DNA from: Alligator mississippiensis
Taxonomy: Eukaryota > Chordata > Crocodylia > Alligatoridae
DNA length: 64,000 bases
Assembly: GCF_030867095.1 (NCBI RefSeq)
Contig: NC_081831.1
Span: 40,733,319 to 40,797,318 of the forward strand
Direction of reading: 5' to 3'
Position 1 is the stretch's first letter. Every line of letters starts with the position of its first letter. A model generated the notes under the pieces. That model worked only from the letters and a program-made list of their open reading frames with translations. It was not told the origin of the DNA and did not search any database. The translations under genes were made by a program, and so were the position numbers. Below are positions 32,789-43,624 of the stretch, piece by piece.

Positions 32789-34855
32789 GTTTCATAGTTT
32801 CATAGTAGCTAGGGTCAGGAGGGACCTGAACAGATCATCTAGCCTGACCCCCTGCCACAGGCAGGAATGAATGCTGGCTTCACAAGACCCCAGACAGATG
32901 ATCGTCCAACCTCCTCTTGAATTTGCCCAAGGTAGGGGCGAGGACCGGTGGCCTGGAAAGTTGGTTCCAGATTTTGGCCACCCTATCTGTAAAGTATTGC
33001 CTTCTGATCTCTAACCTAAACCTATTCTCTATCAGCTTATTACCATTGTTCCTTGTCACGCCAGGTGGTGCTGGGGAGAAAAGGGCTCTGCCTATTTGCT
33101 GTTGATCTCTCCTGATGCGCTTCTAGGCAGCCACCAGGTCCCCCTCAGCCTCCTCTTGCTGAGGCTTAACAGGTTCAGGTCCTTCAGTCTCTCCTTGTAG
33201 GGCCTGTCCTTCTGCCCTCTCACCAAGTGGGTGGCCCTCCTCTGAAGCCTCTCCAGGCTGGCCACATCCCTTTTGAAGTGCGGCGCCCAGTACTGGACGC
33301 AGTACTCCAACTGTGGCCTGACCAAAGTCGCATAGAGGGGGAGTATCACTTCTCTGGACTGGCTTGAGATGCACCTTTGGATGAATGACAAGGTATGGCT
33401 GGCCTTGCTGGCTGCGGTCTGGCATTAGCAGCTCATGTTCATCTTGGAGTCAATAATGACTCTAAGATCCCTTTCCACCTCTGAGCTTTCAAGAAGGGAA
33501 CTCCCCAGCCTGTATATATGCTGTGGATTCCTTCTCCCAAGGTGCAGCACCCTGCATTTGTCTATGTTGAACCCCATCCTATTCTCACCTGCCCACTTTT
33601 GTAGTCTGTCTAAATCTAGTTGCAGCCTCTCTCTCCCTTCAAGCGTGTCCACCTCGCCCCACATCTTAGTGTCATCAGCAAATTTGAACAGCGTGCTTTC
33701 CACCCCCTCGTCCAAGCCGCTGATGAAGATGTTAAACAGTGCGGGCCCGAGGACCGAGCCCTGGGCTACCCCACTGCTCACATCTCGCCAGGTTGAGTAC
33801 AACCTGTCCACCACTACTCTCTGGGTGTGCCCCATCAGCCAATTTTTTACCCATCCAACTGTGCAGGCATCAATGCCACAATCGTTTAATTTATTGATGA
33901 GGATGGGGTGAGAGACAGTGACAAAGGCCTTCTTAAATTCTAGAAAGACTACATCCACGGTGACACCATCATCCAAGGATTTAGTTACTTGGTCATAAAA
34001 GGCAATCAGGTTGGTCAGGCAGGACCTGCCTTTGGTGAACCCATGCTGATTGCCCCTGAGCATGCTCTCCCCTGCAGTCCCCACAGATGTGCTCCTTGAT
34101 GATTCTCTCCAAGATCTTCCCTTGCACCAAGGTGAGGCTTACAGGCCTATAGTTACTTGGGTCCTCCTTCCTCCCCTTCTTGAAAATTGGGACCACATTA
34201 GCCAGTTTCCAATCCCCCGGCACCTGACCAGGTAACCACAAATGCTCATACAGCCGGGCCAAGAGCTCTGTGATGACCCCTGCCAGCTCCCTCAACACCC
34301 TTGGGTGGAGGGCATCTGGACCTGCAGATTTAAAAATGTCTAGCCCTTCCAGAAGATCCCTAACTACATCTACGCTGACTGAAGCCCTGATAGAGCTACC
34401 CCCAAGATTGTCCCTACCTCTGGTAGGTGGGATATCCCGGTCCCTGTTCAAGAAAACAGAGGCAAAGAAACTGTTAAAAATATCAGTTTTCTTGTCTGGT
34501 GTAGCCACAAGATTACCGTTTGTGTCTTGCAGGGGCCCTACATTGCCTGGTGCCCTCTTCTTGCTCCCAACGTACTTGAAAAAGGACTTTTTGTTGTCCT
34601 TAATCCTGGACGGTAGCCTGAGTTCCATCTCTACCTTGGCCTTCCTAATAACCCTCCTACACTCACGGGCCAAGGAGGAGTACTCTTCCTTGGGGATAGC
34701 TCCTCCTTTCCACTGGTTCTACACCCCCTTTTTAGTCCTCAGGCATTCCTGAATGCCCTTGCTGAGCCCAGGGGGTTTCTGAGCACTCTTACCCCCCTTG
34801 CTTCTCTCAGGGACTGTTATCCTTTGGTCCTGGAGGATCGCCCCCTTAAGGTAAC
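32789..34855 (-). mobile_element. CR1 LINE, minus strand, inserted inside another CR1
   Basis: The 3' tail starts at 32789 with repeated TTTCATAG words, the reverse complement of the CR1 terminal repeat. Minus-strand reading gives the linker and RT fingers (34673-33993), the RT palm with FADDTKMWG (34084-33425) and the C-terminal RT region (33391-33092). The copy is 5'-truncated in the endonuclease-RT linker. Two frame breaks separate the RT pieces. It splits the ORF1 of a plus-strand CR1, so it is the younger element. Confidence 0.88.
33425..34673 (-). pseudogene. CR1 reverse transcriptase, frameshifted
   Basis: Two overlapping minus-strand frames cover the RT. The first (34673-33993) has SFFKYVGSKKRAPGNVG, then VPGDWKLANVVPIFKKG and NYRPVSLTLVQGKILE of the fingers. 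The second (34084-33425) continues with QHGFTKGRSCLTNLIAF, VFLEFKKAF (where active copies have an Asp in the LDF-K-A-F motif), GVAQGSVLGPALFN and FADDTKMWG with both Asp residues. The LDF Asp reads Glu here. A frameshift of one base between the two means no full protein. The enzyme would copy CR1 RNA at nicked target DNA. Confidence 0.82.
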
Positions 34856-37800
34856 TCATTGATCCTTCTGATCAAGGAAAAGGGCCTGAGCAGGAGCAGG
34901 TGCATCCTGAAGATTGACACCTGGCTGCACAGGTGGTGTTGCCCTCAGAGCTTTGGCGTCTACAACCATGGGATGTTCTTCCAAGAAGAAGGATTTCTGG
35001 GAAGAGATGGGATCCATCTGAGGAGGAGAGGAAAGAGCATCTTCACAGACAGACTTGCTAACCTAGTGAGGAGGGCTTTAAACTAGGTTTGCTGGGGGTG
35101 GACACCAAAGCCCTGAGGTAAGTGTGGAAGTGGGACACCAGGAGGAAGAGCAAGCAGGACAGGGCAACAGAGGAGGTGCTCTCATACTTCCTGTGAAATC
35201 AGGGCAATTAACTAGTTACCTCTGGTGCCTGTACACAAATGCACAGAGCCTGGGAAACAAACAGGAAGAATTGGAAGTCCTTGCACAATGACAGAACTAT
35301 GATGTGATTGGAATAACAGAGACTTGCTTGCATGACTGGAACATTGTCAAGGATGGGTCCAAACTGTCCAGGAAGGACAGGCAGGGGAGAAGAGGAGGAG
35401 TTGCACTTTATGTTAAAGAGCCATATGATTGTTCAGATATCCAGTAAGAAACTGGAGACGGGCCTGTTGAGAGTCTGAATTAGGGTCAGAGGGGAGAGCA
35501 ACAAGGGTGATGTCATGGTGGGGGGTCTGTTCTAAACCACTAGACCAGGAGGAAGTGATGGATGAGGCTTTCTTCAAACAGCTAGCAGAAGTTTCCCTGA
35601 TCACAAGCCCTGGCTCTCATGGGGGACTTCAGTCACCCTGACATCTGCTGGGAGGGCAATACAGCAGTGCTCAGGCAATTCAGAAGGTTTTTGAAGAGTG
35701 TTGGGGACAATTTCCTGGTACAAGTGCTGGAAGGGCCATGTTTATCTTGACCTGCTGCTCACAAACAGGGAAGAATTGGTGGGGAATGTAGAAGTGGATG
35801 GTATCTTTGGCAGCAGTGATCACAAGATGATTGAGTTCAGGATCCTGTGGAAAGGAAGGATGGAGAGCAGCAGAGTAAGGACCCTGGATTTCAGAAAAGC
35901 AAACTTCAGCTCACTCAAGGAACTCATGACCAGGTTCCACTGGGAAGCCAATCTGAGGGGGAGAGGAGTCCAGCAGAGCTAGCTGTACAAAGAAACCTTA
36001 CTGAGAGTGCAGGAACAAACCATCCCAGTGTGTAAGAAGACTAGCAAGTATGGCAGAAGACCAGCTTGGCTTAACAGGAAACTCTTCAGTAAACTAAATC
36101 ACAAAAAGGAAGCTTATAAGAAGTGGAAACTTGGACCAATACCTAGGGATGAATACAAGAGCATTGCTCGGGTATTCAGGGATGAAGTCCAGAAGGCCAA
36201 ACTGAAATTGGAGTTGCACCTAGCAAGGGATGTAAAGGGTCACAAAAAGGGTTTCTACAAGTAAGTTGGTAGCAAGAGGAGGATCAGGGAAAGTGCGGGT
36301 CCCTTGCTGAACGGAGGAGGCAATCTTGTGACAGAAGCTGCAGAAAAGGCTGAAGTGCTTAATGCCTTTTTTGCCTCCATCTTCACAGGCAAGGTCAGCT
36401 CCTAGACTACTGCACTGAATGGCACAGTTTGGGGAGGAGGTGAGCAGCCCTCAGTGATGAAAAACAGGTTAGGGACTACTTAGAAAAGCTAGACATGTAC
36501 AAGTCCATAGGGCCAGATGGGATGCACCTGAGGGTGCTGAGGGATTTGGCTGATGTGATAGCAGAGCAACTGGCCATCGTATTTGAAAACTCATGGCAAT
36601 CAGGATTGGTCCCAGATGATTGGAAAGGGGCAAACATAGTGCTCATATTTAGGAAAGGGAAGGAGGATCCAAGGAACTACAGACCAGTCAGCCTCATCTC
36701 AATCCCTAGAAAAATCATGGAGTAGATCCTCAAGGAATCCATTTCTAAGCACTTGGAGGAGAAAAAGGTGATTAGGAACAGTCAGCATGGATTCACCAGG
36801 GGTAAGTCATGCCTGACCAACCTGATCACCTCCTATGACAATGTGAATGGCTCTTTGGATCCAGGAAGACCAGTAGATATGGTGTACCTTGATTTTAGTA
36901 TGGCTTTTGATACCGTCTCCCACAGCATTCTTACTGGCAAGCTAAGGAAATATGGGCTGGATGAATGGACTGTAAGGTGGATAGAAAACTGGCTGAAGCA
37001 TCATGCTCAGACTAGTAATCAATGGCTCAGTGTCTAGTTGGTAGCCAGTATCAAGTGGAGTTCCCCAGGGGTCAGTCCTGGGGCCAGTTTTGTTCAGTGG
37101 CTTCATCAACAACCTGGAAGATGGCATAGAGTACATCCTCTGCAAGTTTGCAGATGACACCAAAACTGTGGGGAGTAGTAGATACGCTGGAGGGTAGGAC
37201 TAGGATTCAGAGTGACTTAGACAAATTGGAGGATGGGGCCAAAAGGAATCCCAAAGGTTCAACAAGGACAAGTGCAGAGTCCTGCACTTAGGATGGAACA
37301 ATCCCATGCACTGGTACAGGCTGGGGTCTGACTGGCTGGGGAGCAGCTCTGCAGAAAAGGACCTGGGGGTTACAAAGGACAATAAGTTGAATATGAGCCA
37401 GCAGTGTGCCCTTGTTGCCAAGACAGCTAATGGCATACTGGGCTGCATTGGTAGGTGTGTTGCCAGCAGGTCAAGGGAAGTGATCATTCCCCTCTATTCA
37501 ACACTGGTGAGGCCACATCTGGAGTACTATATTCAGTTGTGGGCCCCATTACAGAAAGGATAAATTGGAGAAAGTGTAGCAGAGGGTGGCAAAAATGGTG
37601 AGAGGGCTGGGGGACATGACTTATGGGGAAAGACTGAGGGAACTGGACTTATTTAGTCTACAGAAGAGAAGACTAGCAGCCTTCAGTTACCTGAAGGGGG
37701 GTTCTAAAGAGGATGGAGCTAGACTGTTCTCAGCGGTGGCAGATGACAGAATAAGGAGCAATGGTCTCCAGTTGCAGCAAGGGGAGTTTAGGTTAGATAT

Positions 37801-38010
37801 TAGGAAAAATTCTCACTAGGAGGGTAATAAAACACTGGAACAGGTTACCCAGAGAGGTGGTGGAAGCTCCATCTCTGGAGGTTTTCAAAACCCAGCTAGA
37901 GAAAGCTTTGGCTGGGATGATCTAGTTGAGGATGGTCCTGCTATGAGCAGGGGGTTGGACTAGATGACCTCCTGAGGTTTCTTCCAATCCTAACTGTCTA
38001 TGATTCTATA
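34856..38010 (+). mobile_element. CR1 LINE, plus strand, 3' part (end of ORF1, ORF2, tail)
   Basis: ORF1 resumes at 34859 with the DGIHLRRRGKSIF block (about 35005-35045), the Asp-x-x-His of the esterase, and ends about 35085. Endonuclease sequence follows from about 35220 with many breaks, then linker (36007-36264) and RT (36495-37820). The element ends at about 38010 with GGACTAGATGACCTCC and TATGATTCTAT, a complete CR1 3' end. Together with 32030-32788 this is one element of about 3.9 kb. Confidence 0.86.
36495..37820 (+). pseudogene. CR1 RT of the split element, multiply broken
   Basis: Frames carry [20 protein letters not shown], the fingers [17 protein letters not shown], then QHGFTRGKSCLTNLITSY, VYLDFSMAFDTVSH with the catalytic Asp, a FADDT segment near 37150, and the C-terminal LGVTKDNKLNMS and PLYSTLVRPHLEY segments. 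In-frame stops and frameshifts near 36723, 37035, 37190 and 37563 break it into at least five pieces, more than in the element inserted into it. Confidence 0.82.
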
Positions 38011-38884
38011 AGTTTGCTGGCAAAGGCATAAGCAACTGAACAATGGAGTCTTGTAAAGTCAAGTGCCAGGCAACCTTAATGATAACAAAGCTTAGGAGCC
38101 CTACCAATAATAAGAGAACCATTTGGCAATCCATTTTTATTAATTTCTTATTTTATCTTCTGATCTAGTCACTTTTCTAACAGAAGTCATTTTTCTGTTT
38201 CTTGAAGAAACTTCACCTGAGCATTAGGCCAAATCCTACTGAAACAATTTGCTTTGGGAAATCCTAGCTTTGATTTGTCCCATAAATCTTTTCATTTCCA
38301 CAAAGTCAACAATTTCAGCCAATGCCTGTTATTAACTACGGTGATGAGTGAAACCGAGTTCTAGACTTTAATGTAAGTTGAAGAAGAAGACTTCCTTAAT
38401 TGCTTTTGAAATAACATCCTGGATTGGTTCAGCAATATAGCTACACAGAATATGTATCAACAAAAGAGACAAGAAATGTGTGTGTGGGAAGAAGAGAATC
38501 CTATTAAAGTAGATGACTAATAGTTGCATCATCGGCTGGAGCCCGGGGATTTACAAAAAATTGCCTGGAGTAAAATATACATTAAATGGACGTGAAAGCC
38601 ATGAGAATAGCAGCCTTGGGGAAGGTGAGCAGATGCTTCATCTCTGCATGTAGATACAGCTACAATCAGAATCCAGTAGTGTAGCTAGTTTATGCTGCAT
38701 ACAACAGCTTCTGTGCGCTAACAACAAGTGTTTTCTAAACCTAGAAGTGTTATCTCCCTGTAACAACCGGGAAAATGGAGGCATGGAGAACACTGGAAGC
38801 TGCCCATGGTCACACAACTGCTACTAAAACACTGTGCCTTTGCATCATGGTCTCTGAAAGCAGTGGACCATGGCACACAGTAAT
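38011..38884 (-). repeat. Unassigned DNA with one probable MIR relic (about 38765-38860)
   Basis: The plus strand at 38770-38830 reads GGAAAATGGAGGCATGGAGA...GGTCACACAAC, similar to the reverse complement of the MIR core. The rest shows nothing. Confidence 0.45.
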
Positions 38885-39312
38885 TACAAGCATGTCGCAT
38901 CATACGCGCATTTAACTTGCGTGAATTCAACTATACGCGGGGGGGCAGGGCTTGAGTCTGCACACGGCACTGCCGCTTACCTGGAGGCCCGGCCACCACC
39001 ATGCTGCCAGCGGTGACTGCCTCTGCCTCCAAAACCTCCCGCCGCTGCCATGGAGCCATGCCCGGAGCTGTGTGGCCAGCTGCCGGGCATGGTGGTGGCT
39101 GGGCAGCACGCAGCCTCCCCACCACCACCCCATGCTGTGCCACTGCCACCGGCTTCACAGCTCTAAGCACAGCTCTGCGGCGGCAACAGGAGGTTTTGGA
39201 GGCAGAGGCAGTCACCGCTGGCTTGGTAATATGTGATTTCACTATACGCGATTTTTGCCTTTACACGCTGCCTTTAGAACGTAACCCCTGCGTAAGATGC
39301 CGGATGCCTGTA
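38885..39312. mobile_element. pogo/Tigger-like foldback element
   Basis: Ends TACAAGCATGTCGCATCATACGC and, reversed, TACAGGCATCCGGCATCTTACGC form terminal inverted repeats beginning with TA, as in Tc1/mariner-pogo elements that target TA. CTATACGCG words recur near both arms. The interior contains a perfect 33-bp inverted repeat (39007-39039 and 39189-39221). The 428-bp element is non-autonomous. Confidence 0.7.
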
Positions 39313-40059
39313 CCTTTTACAAGCAGTTCTGCCCTGCATGGCCTGCTGAGTCCAGCTATCCTCTTTACTGCCCAGTGAGCACATTGTTACAGATGCCTGG
39401 CTCTATCTTCCTTTTTCTTGAATCAGTTAACTCCTTCCACATCTACAGGGTTTATTTTCATTCAAAGTTTTGTGTGTATATTTTACATGATAAAGATGTA
39501 TTCCAATGACACAGTGGCATAAAACCCTTGGAGAGGTATGGAAACAACAAATCTCCATGTGACACTTTCTGCTCCTTTCTAAGGGGCTGCAGAACTGCCT
39601 TTTTGCCATCATGTGATGCAGTGTAAGGTTATAAATCAGATGATTCTATAATGCAGGCTCCCAGAAAGAAGCAAATACTACTGGCTTCTCCTGAGCGTTC
39701 TACACCAGAGGGGGCATAGATCCTCTCAAAGAGATCCTTACCCAAAGGCAGGATGCATCCAAGTCCCTATTGCATTAGGAACCATGGAGGGGGTCTCACT
39801 AGGTCATGTGCGTGATGTATGCCATCTCGTAGACTTGGAGGAGGACATGTTCTAACTGAGTAACTCTTCAGACTCGTCAGAATCTTTAGACTCTTCTTGG
39901 GTTAGGTCAAAATAGACATAATTCCCCAGACTACCACTCAGCCTTCTCTTCCTTGCTGATGGATTTCTCTGTCTTCTTCTCTTGAATTTACTCGTTCCTT
40001 TTATATGATTTCTGCTTCCTGCCTTGGTAAGGGTACTTCCGCGCATTTTAGGAACCTCC
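39313..40059. other. Unassigned intergenic sequence
   Basis: A minus-strand frame at 39852-40046 encodes a 64-residue basic then acidic peptide without a recognised family. No other feature was seen. Confidence 0.4.
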
Positions 40060-40500
40060 TTAAAATTATTGCACTGTTTATTCCCTCTTCCAAATCAGTA
40101 ATTAAGATATTAAATTAGACTAGATCTAGCACCGATTCATGTGTTACCCCCCACTATACACCTCCTGCTAGCTCAACATATTACTATTTGAAATTTATAT
40201 TTTCCATGGCATTTCAGTCTTTTAGCCTGTGTGACAAAGGCTCTAGCCAAAGGGACCAGATGGAATGGATTTTTCAGGTAAGACTTTATCAAACACTTTG
40301 TCCCTTTGCATTTCCTTTGTATGCTAATTTTGTAGCAAGATGGATTCAATGGATGCCAATGTGGATTTTTGCTCATGGGTCTGTTTGTATTTCAAATCAA
40401 GTTCAGCTATGGGTCTAGAAAAATTGAATGAATTTAAATTTATGTAATTTATTCCACTTCTAGCTCTTAGTGTCCTACTTAAAACTGCTTGACTCCCTCT
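40060..40500 (-). repeat. Possible ancient CR1/L3-like relic
   Basis: Plus-strand words such as CAAATCAGTAATTAAGATATTAAA and ...GTGTTACCCCCCACTA resemble, in reverse complement, the CR1-class RT region around the Asp-Asp motif, at much lower identity than the other copies. Assignment is tentative. Confidence 0.3.
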
Positions 40501-40520
40501 GGATTTACTTAACATAGCTA

Positions 40521-42600
40521 TTTCATAGATTTCATAGATTTCTAGATTTGGAAGGGACCTGGTAGATTGTTGGGTCTGACCCCCTGCTCCAGGCAGGAAA
40601 GAGTGCTGGGTTAAGTAACCCCAGCCAGATGCCTATCTAATCTCCTCTTGAATACCTCCAGGGTAGGGGAAAGCACCACCTCCCTTGGAAGCCCATTCCA
40701 GATTTTGGCGACTCTCACCATAAATAATTTCTTCCTTATGTCCAATCTAAATCTATTCTCCTTCAGTTTGTGGCCATTATTTCTGGTAACCCCGAGGGGT
40801 GCCCTAGTAAACAGAGTGTCCCCTATTCCCTTCTGGCCCCCCCGATGAGTTTGTAGGCAGCCACAAGATGGCCTCTCAGTCTTCTCTTGTGGAGGCTGAA
40901 GAAATTCAGATCTCTCAGTCTGTCTTCGTAGGTTCTTACCTGCAGGCCCTCAACCATATGAGTAGTCCTCCTCTGAACCCTCTCCAGGTTATCCACATCC
41001 CTCTTGAAGTGCGGCGCCCAAAACTGGATGTAGTACTCCATCTGTGGCCTCACCAATGCTGCATAGAGGGGAATTATCACTTCCCTAGACCTGCTTGTGA
41101 TGCTCCTGCTGATGCAAGAAAGAGTGCATTTAGCTTTGCTTATTACCTTGTCACGCTGGCGACTCATGTTCATTTTTGTGTCAACCAGGACTCCAAGATC
41201 CCTTTCCTCTGTTGTGGTACTCAGAATGGTACTCGCTAGTCTATAGGTGTGTTGGAGATTCTTTCTCCCCAGGTGCAACACCTTACATTTATCCTTGTTG
41301 AATTGCATCCTATTCTGATTTGTCCACTTCTTCAGTCTGTCCAAATCTACCTGAATTCGCTCCCTGCCCTCCAGTGTGTTTACTATGCCCCATAGTTTAG
41401 TGTCATCTGTGAATTTGGACAAGGTGCTTTCAATACCTTCATCCAAATCACTGATAAAGAAATTATGCAGTACTGGTCCAAGGACAGAGCCTTGGTGGAC
41501 ACCACTGCCCACATCCCTCCAGGGAGAAACTGCCCCATCCACCACCACTATCTGGGTGCATCCCATAAGCTAGTTTTTCACCCACCTTACTGTGAAAAAA
41601 TCCACATCACAGCTACTCAGTTTATGCATAAGAATTGGGTGCGACACTATGTTAAAAGCCTTTTTAAAATCCAGGTAAATAATATCTACTTCCTCCCCTG
41701 CATCTAAGCACTTTGTGACCTGGTCATAAAAAGAGACCAGGTTAGTCAGGCAGGATCTGCCTGCTATAACCCATGCTGGTTGCTCCTCACCATTGTGCTA
41801 CCCACTGGCCCCCTGCAAATGTGATCCTTAATGAGTTTTTCTAAGGTCTTGCTGAGAATAGAGGTGAGGATAACTAACCTATAATTACCCGGGTCCTCAT
41901 TACTCCCCTTCTTGAAGATAGGGACTACGTTGGCCCTTTTCCAGTCCTCTGGGACCTGTCCCAAGTGCCACGAGTGCTCAAACAGCTGCACCAGCGGTTC
42001 TGCTATGTCATTGGCCAATTCCTTTAGTACCCCGGGTGTAGGTCGCCGGGACCTGCCGACTTAAATCTGTCCAACCCTTCCAAGTGCCCCTTCACTAGGA
42101 CAGTGCTAAACATTGGTGGAATGGTACTACTCTCACTCCAGACCAAAGACTCATTGGAAGGTACATTTGTATCTGTGTCCTGGAAAACAGAAGCAAATAT
42201 ATTATTTAAGAGCTCCGCTTTTTCCATCCTATCAGTTATGAGTTGCCCTAATCCATTCTGTAGCAGCCCTATGTCACCCTGCACCTTCTTCCTGCTCCCT
42301 ATTTACTTAACGAAGGACTTCTTACTATCCTTAATCTTTGTTGCCAACTTGAGTTCTGTATCTGCTTTGGCCTTTCTCAGTGCTTTCCTGCAAGCACGAG
42401 CCAAGTAGGTATACTCCTCCTTGGTGGCTGCCCCCTGCTTTCACCACCTGTTGGCCTCTATTTTCCTCTGAAGGCTCCCCTGGATTTCCCTGCTCAGCCA
42501 AGAAGGTTGTTTGGCTCTTTTGTCATGGTTTGCGTGTACTGGGATAGTGTCCGTCTGTGCCTGTAGGATCAGTCCCTTGAGGTGGCTTAGGCTTGTTTCT
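40521..42600 (-). mobile_element. CR1 LINE, minus strand, 5'-truncated
   Basis: The 3' tail begins at 40521 with TTTCATAGATTTCATAG. Minus-strand reading gives the 3' UTR, RT C-terminal region and palm (41566-40823, with FTDDTKLWG), RT fingers (42018-41764) and linker (42284-42024). The left end of the CR1 RNA is lost in the endonuclease-RT linker near 42600. Confidence 0.88.
40823..42284 (-). pseudogene. CR1 reverse transcriptase, broken
   Basis: Minus-strand frames carry VPEDWKRANVVPIFKKG and NYRLVILTSILSKTLEK of the fingers, then [17 protein letters not shown] and FTDDTKLWG of the palm, then LGVLVDTKMNMS and PLYAALVRPQMEY of the thumb-side region. Ala in the usual F-A-D-D motif is replaced by Thr, with both Asp kept. 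Stops near 41574-41763 and a frameshift at about 42020 separate the pieces. It resembles the CR1 at 49885-54310 (FTDDTKLWG is shared) more than the nested CR1 at 32789. Confidence 0.82.
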
Positions 42601-42862
42601 ACCTACCAACATGATTTATCCGTCTCCATCTTATCTTGTATGTATCCCCTCTGAATCTGCCTCTACACATAGTAAATGACTTCTTAATTATTGTTTTATT
42701 ACTTGACTTGAGAAAGTAGCTTACAGGATGTAAATTGCCAAGATCTCTCCCTTTCCTTAGTTGGAAACTGGTGGACTGCATTTGCTTTTTTCTATCTTAC
42801 CCCCTACTCAGTTGGCCTTGGTTTTCTAAATCCCAGTCATAGGCCCTTGTGCAAGACCCAGC
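42601..42862. other. Unassigned sequence between CR1 and hAT MITE
   Basis: No feature recognised. Confidence 0.4.
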
Positions 42863-42870
42863 TGTGCCAC

Positions 42871-43616
42871 TAGGGCTGTGCAAAGCTTTGGTCCCTGATT
42901 AGATTCAGCAGAGATTTGGCTCGATTCAGTGGCTGAATCTCCAAATCTGAATTGAATCAGAGGACCCTTTAATCTCTCTGAATCAAATTGGAACCCTCTG
43001 AATTGATTCAGAGAGACTTGGAAAGATTCGGAGATTCGGATATAGACACAGCTTTAAATGTTTTTTTCTAGGTAGTAGATGGTTCGTGCATGCTGTGATG
43101 CTGGGGTGCATGGAGTGTCCCTCAGAAGCACAGGGGGCTCCCCAGTGCGTTCGGCAGCAGACCTGGAAGTGGACCAGAAACACTTCTGGGTCCACTAATG
43201 AGTGCACGGGGGGTCCCCCTGCACTTCCCCCCAACTCAGTGACTGGTGCCTCCTAGGTCTAGGTAGGGCACCCGAGGTCCCCCCATGGTTGATCGCCAAG
43301 CTAGAGAAGGAGCGGGGGAGGGGCCCTGCGTGTTCACCACCAAGCACTTGGAAGGCCCCCCGCACTCCTGTGGGATGCTTCATGTGCATTGTAATGATCA
43401 TGAGCCACACCTGCTACCTCAAGGTATGTAGAAAAAACCTTTAAAGCTGTGTTTATGTCTGAATTGTTGATTCTCCAAATCAGCATTGACTCTTCAGATT
43501 CAGATTCAACTGAATTGAATCAGTAACAGTGATATGAATCAACAAATCAAATCACGGTCCTTGATTTGGGCCAAATCCAAATCTGAATTGAACAGGGCCC
43601 GTTTTGCACACCCCTA
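42871..43616 (-). mobile_element. hAT-like MITE, copy 2 (opposite orientation)
   Basis: It starts TAGGGCTGTGCAAAGC and ends GTTTTGCACACCCCTA. The flanks TGTGCCAC (42863-42870) and TGTGCTAC (43617-43624) are an 8-bp duplication with one mismatch. The body has the same GATTCAG/GAATC arms and TTTAAATG...CTACATACC words as copies 1 and 3. Confidence 0.87.
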
Positions 43617-43624
43617 TGTGCTAC

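Noticed and set aside
33435..34752. Plus-strand ORFs of 158 and 160 codons
   Set aside because: They are antisense shadows of the CR1 reverse transcriptase.
39852..40046. Minus-strand 64-codon ORF with a basic then acidic composition as a possible exon
   Set aside because: No family recognised, no convincing splice sites and neighbouring sequence looks like worn repeat; kept only as a remark.
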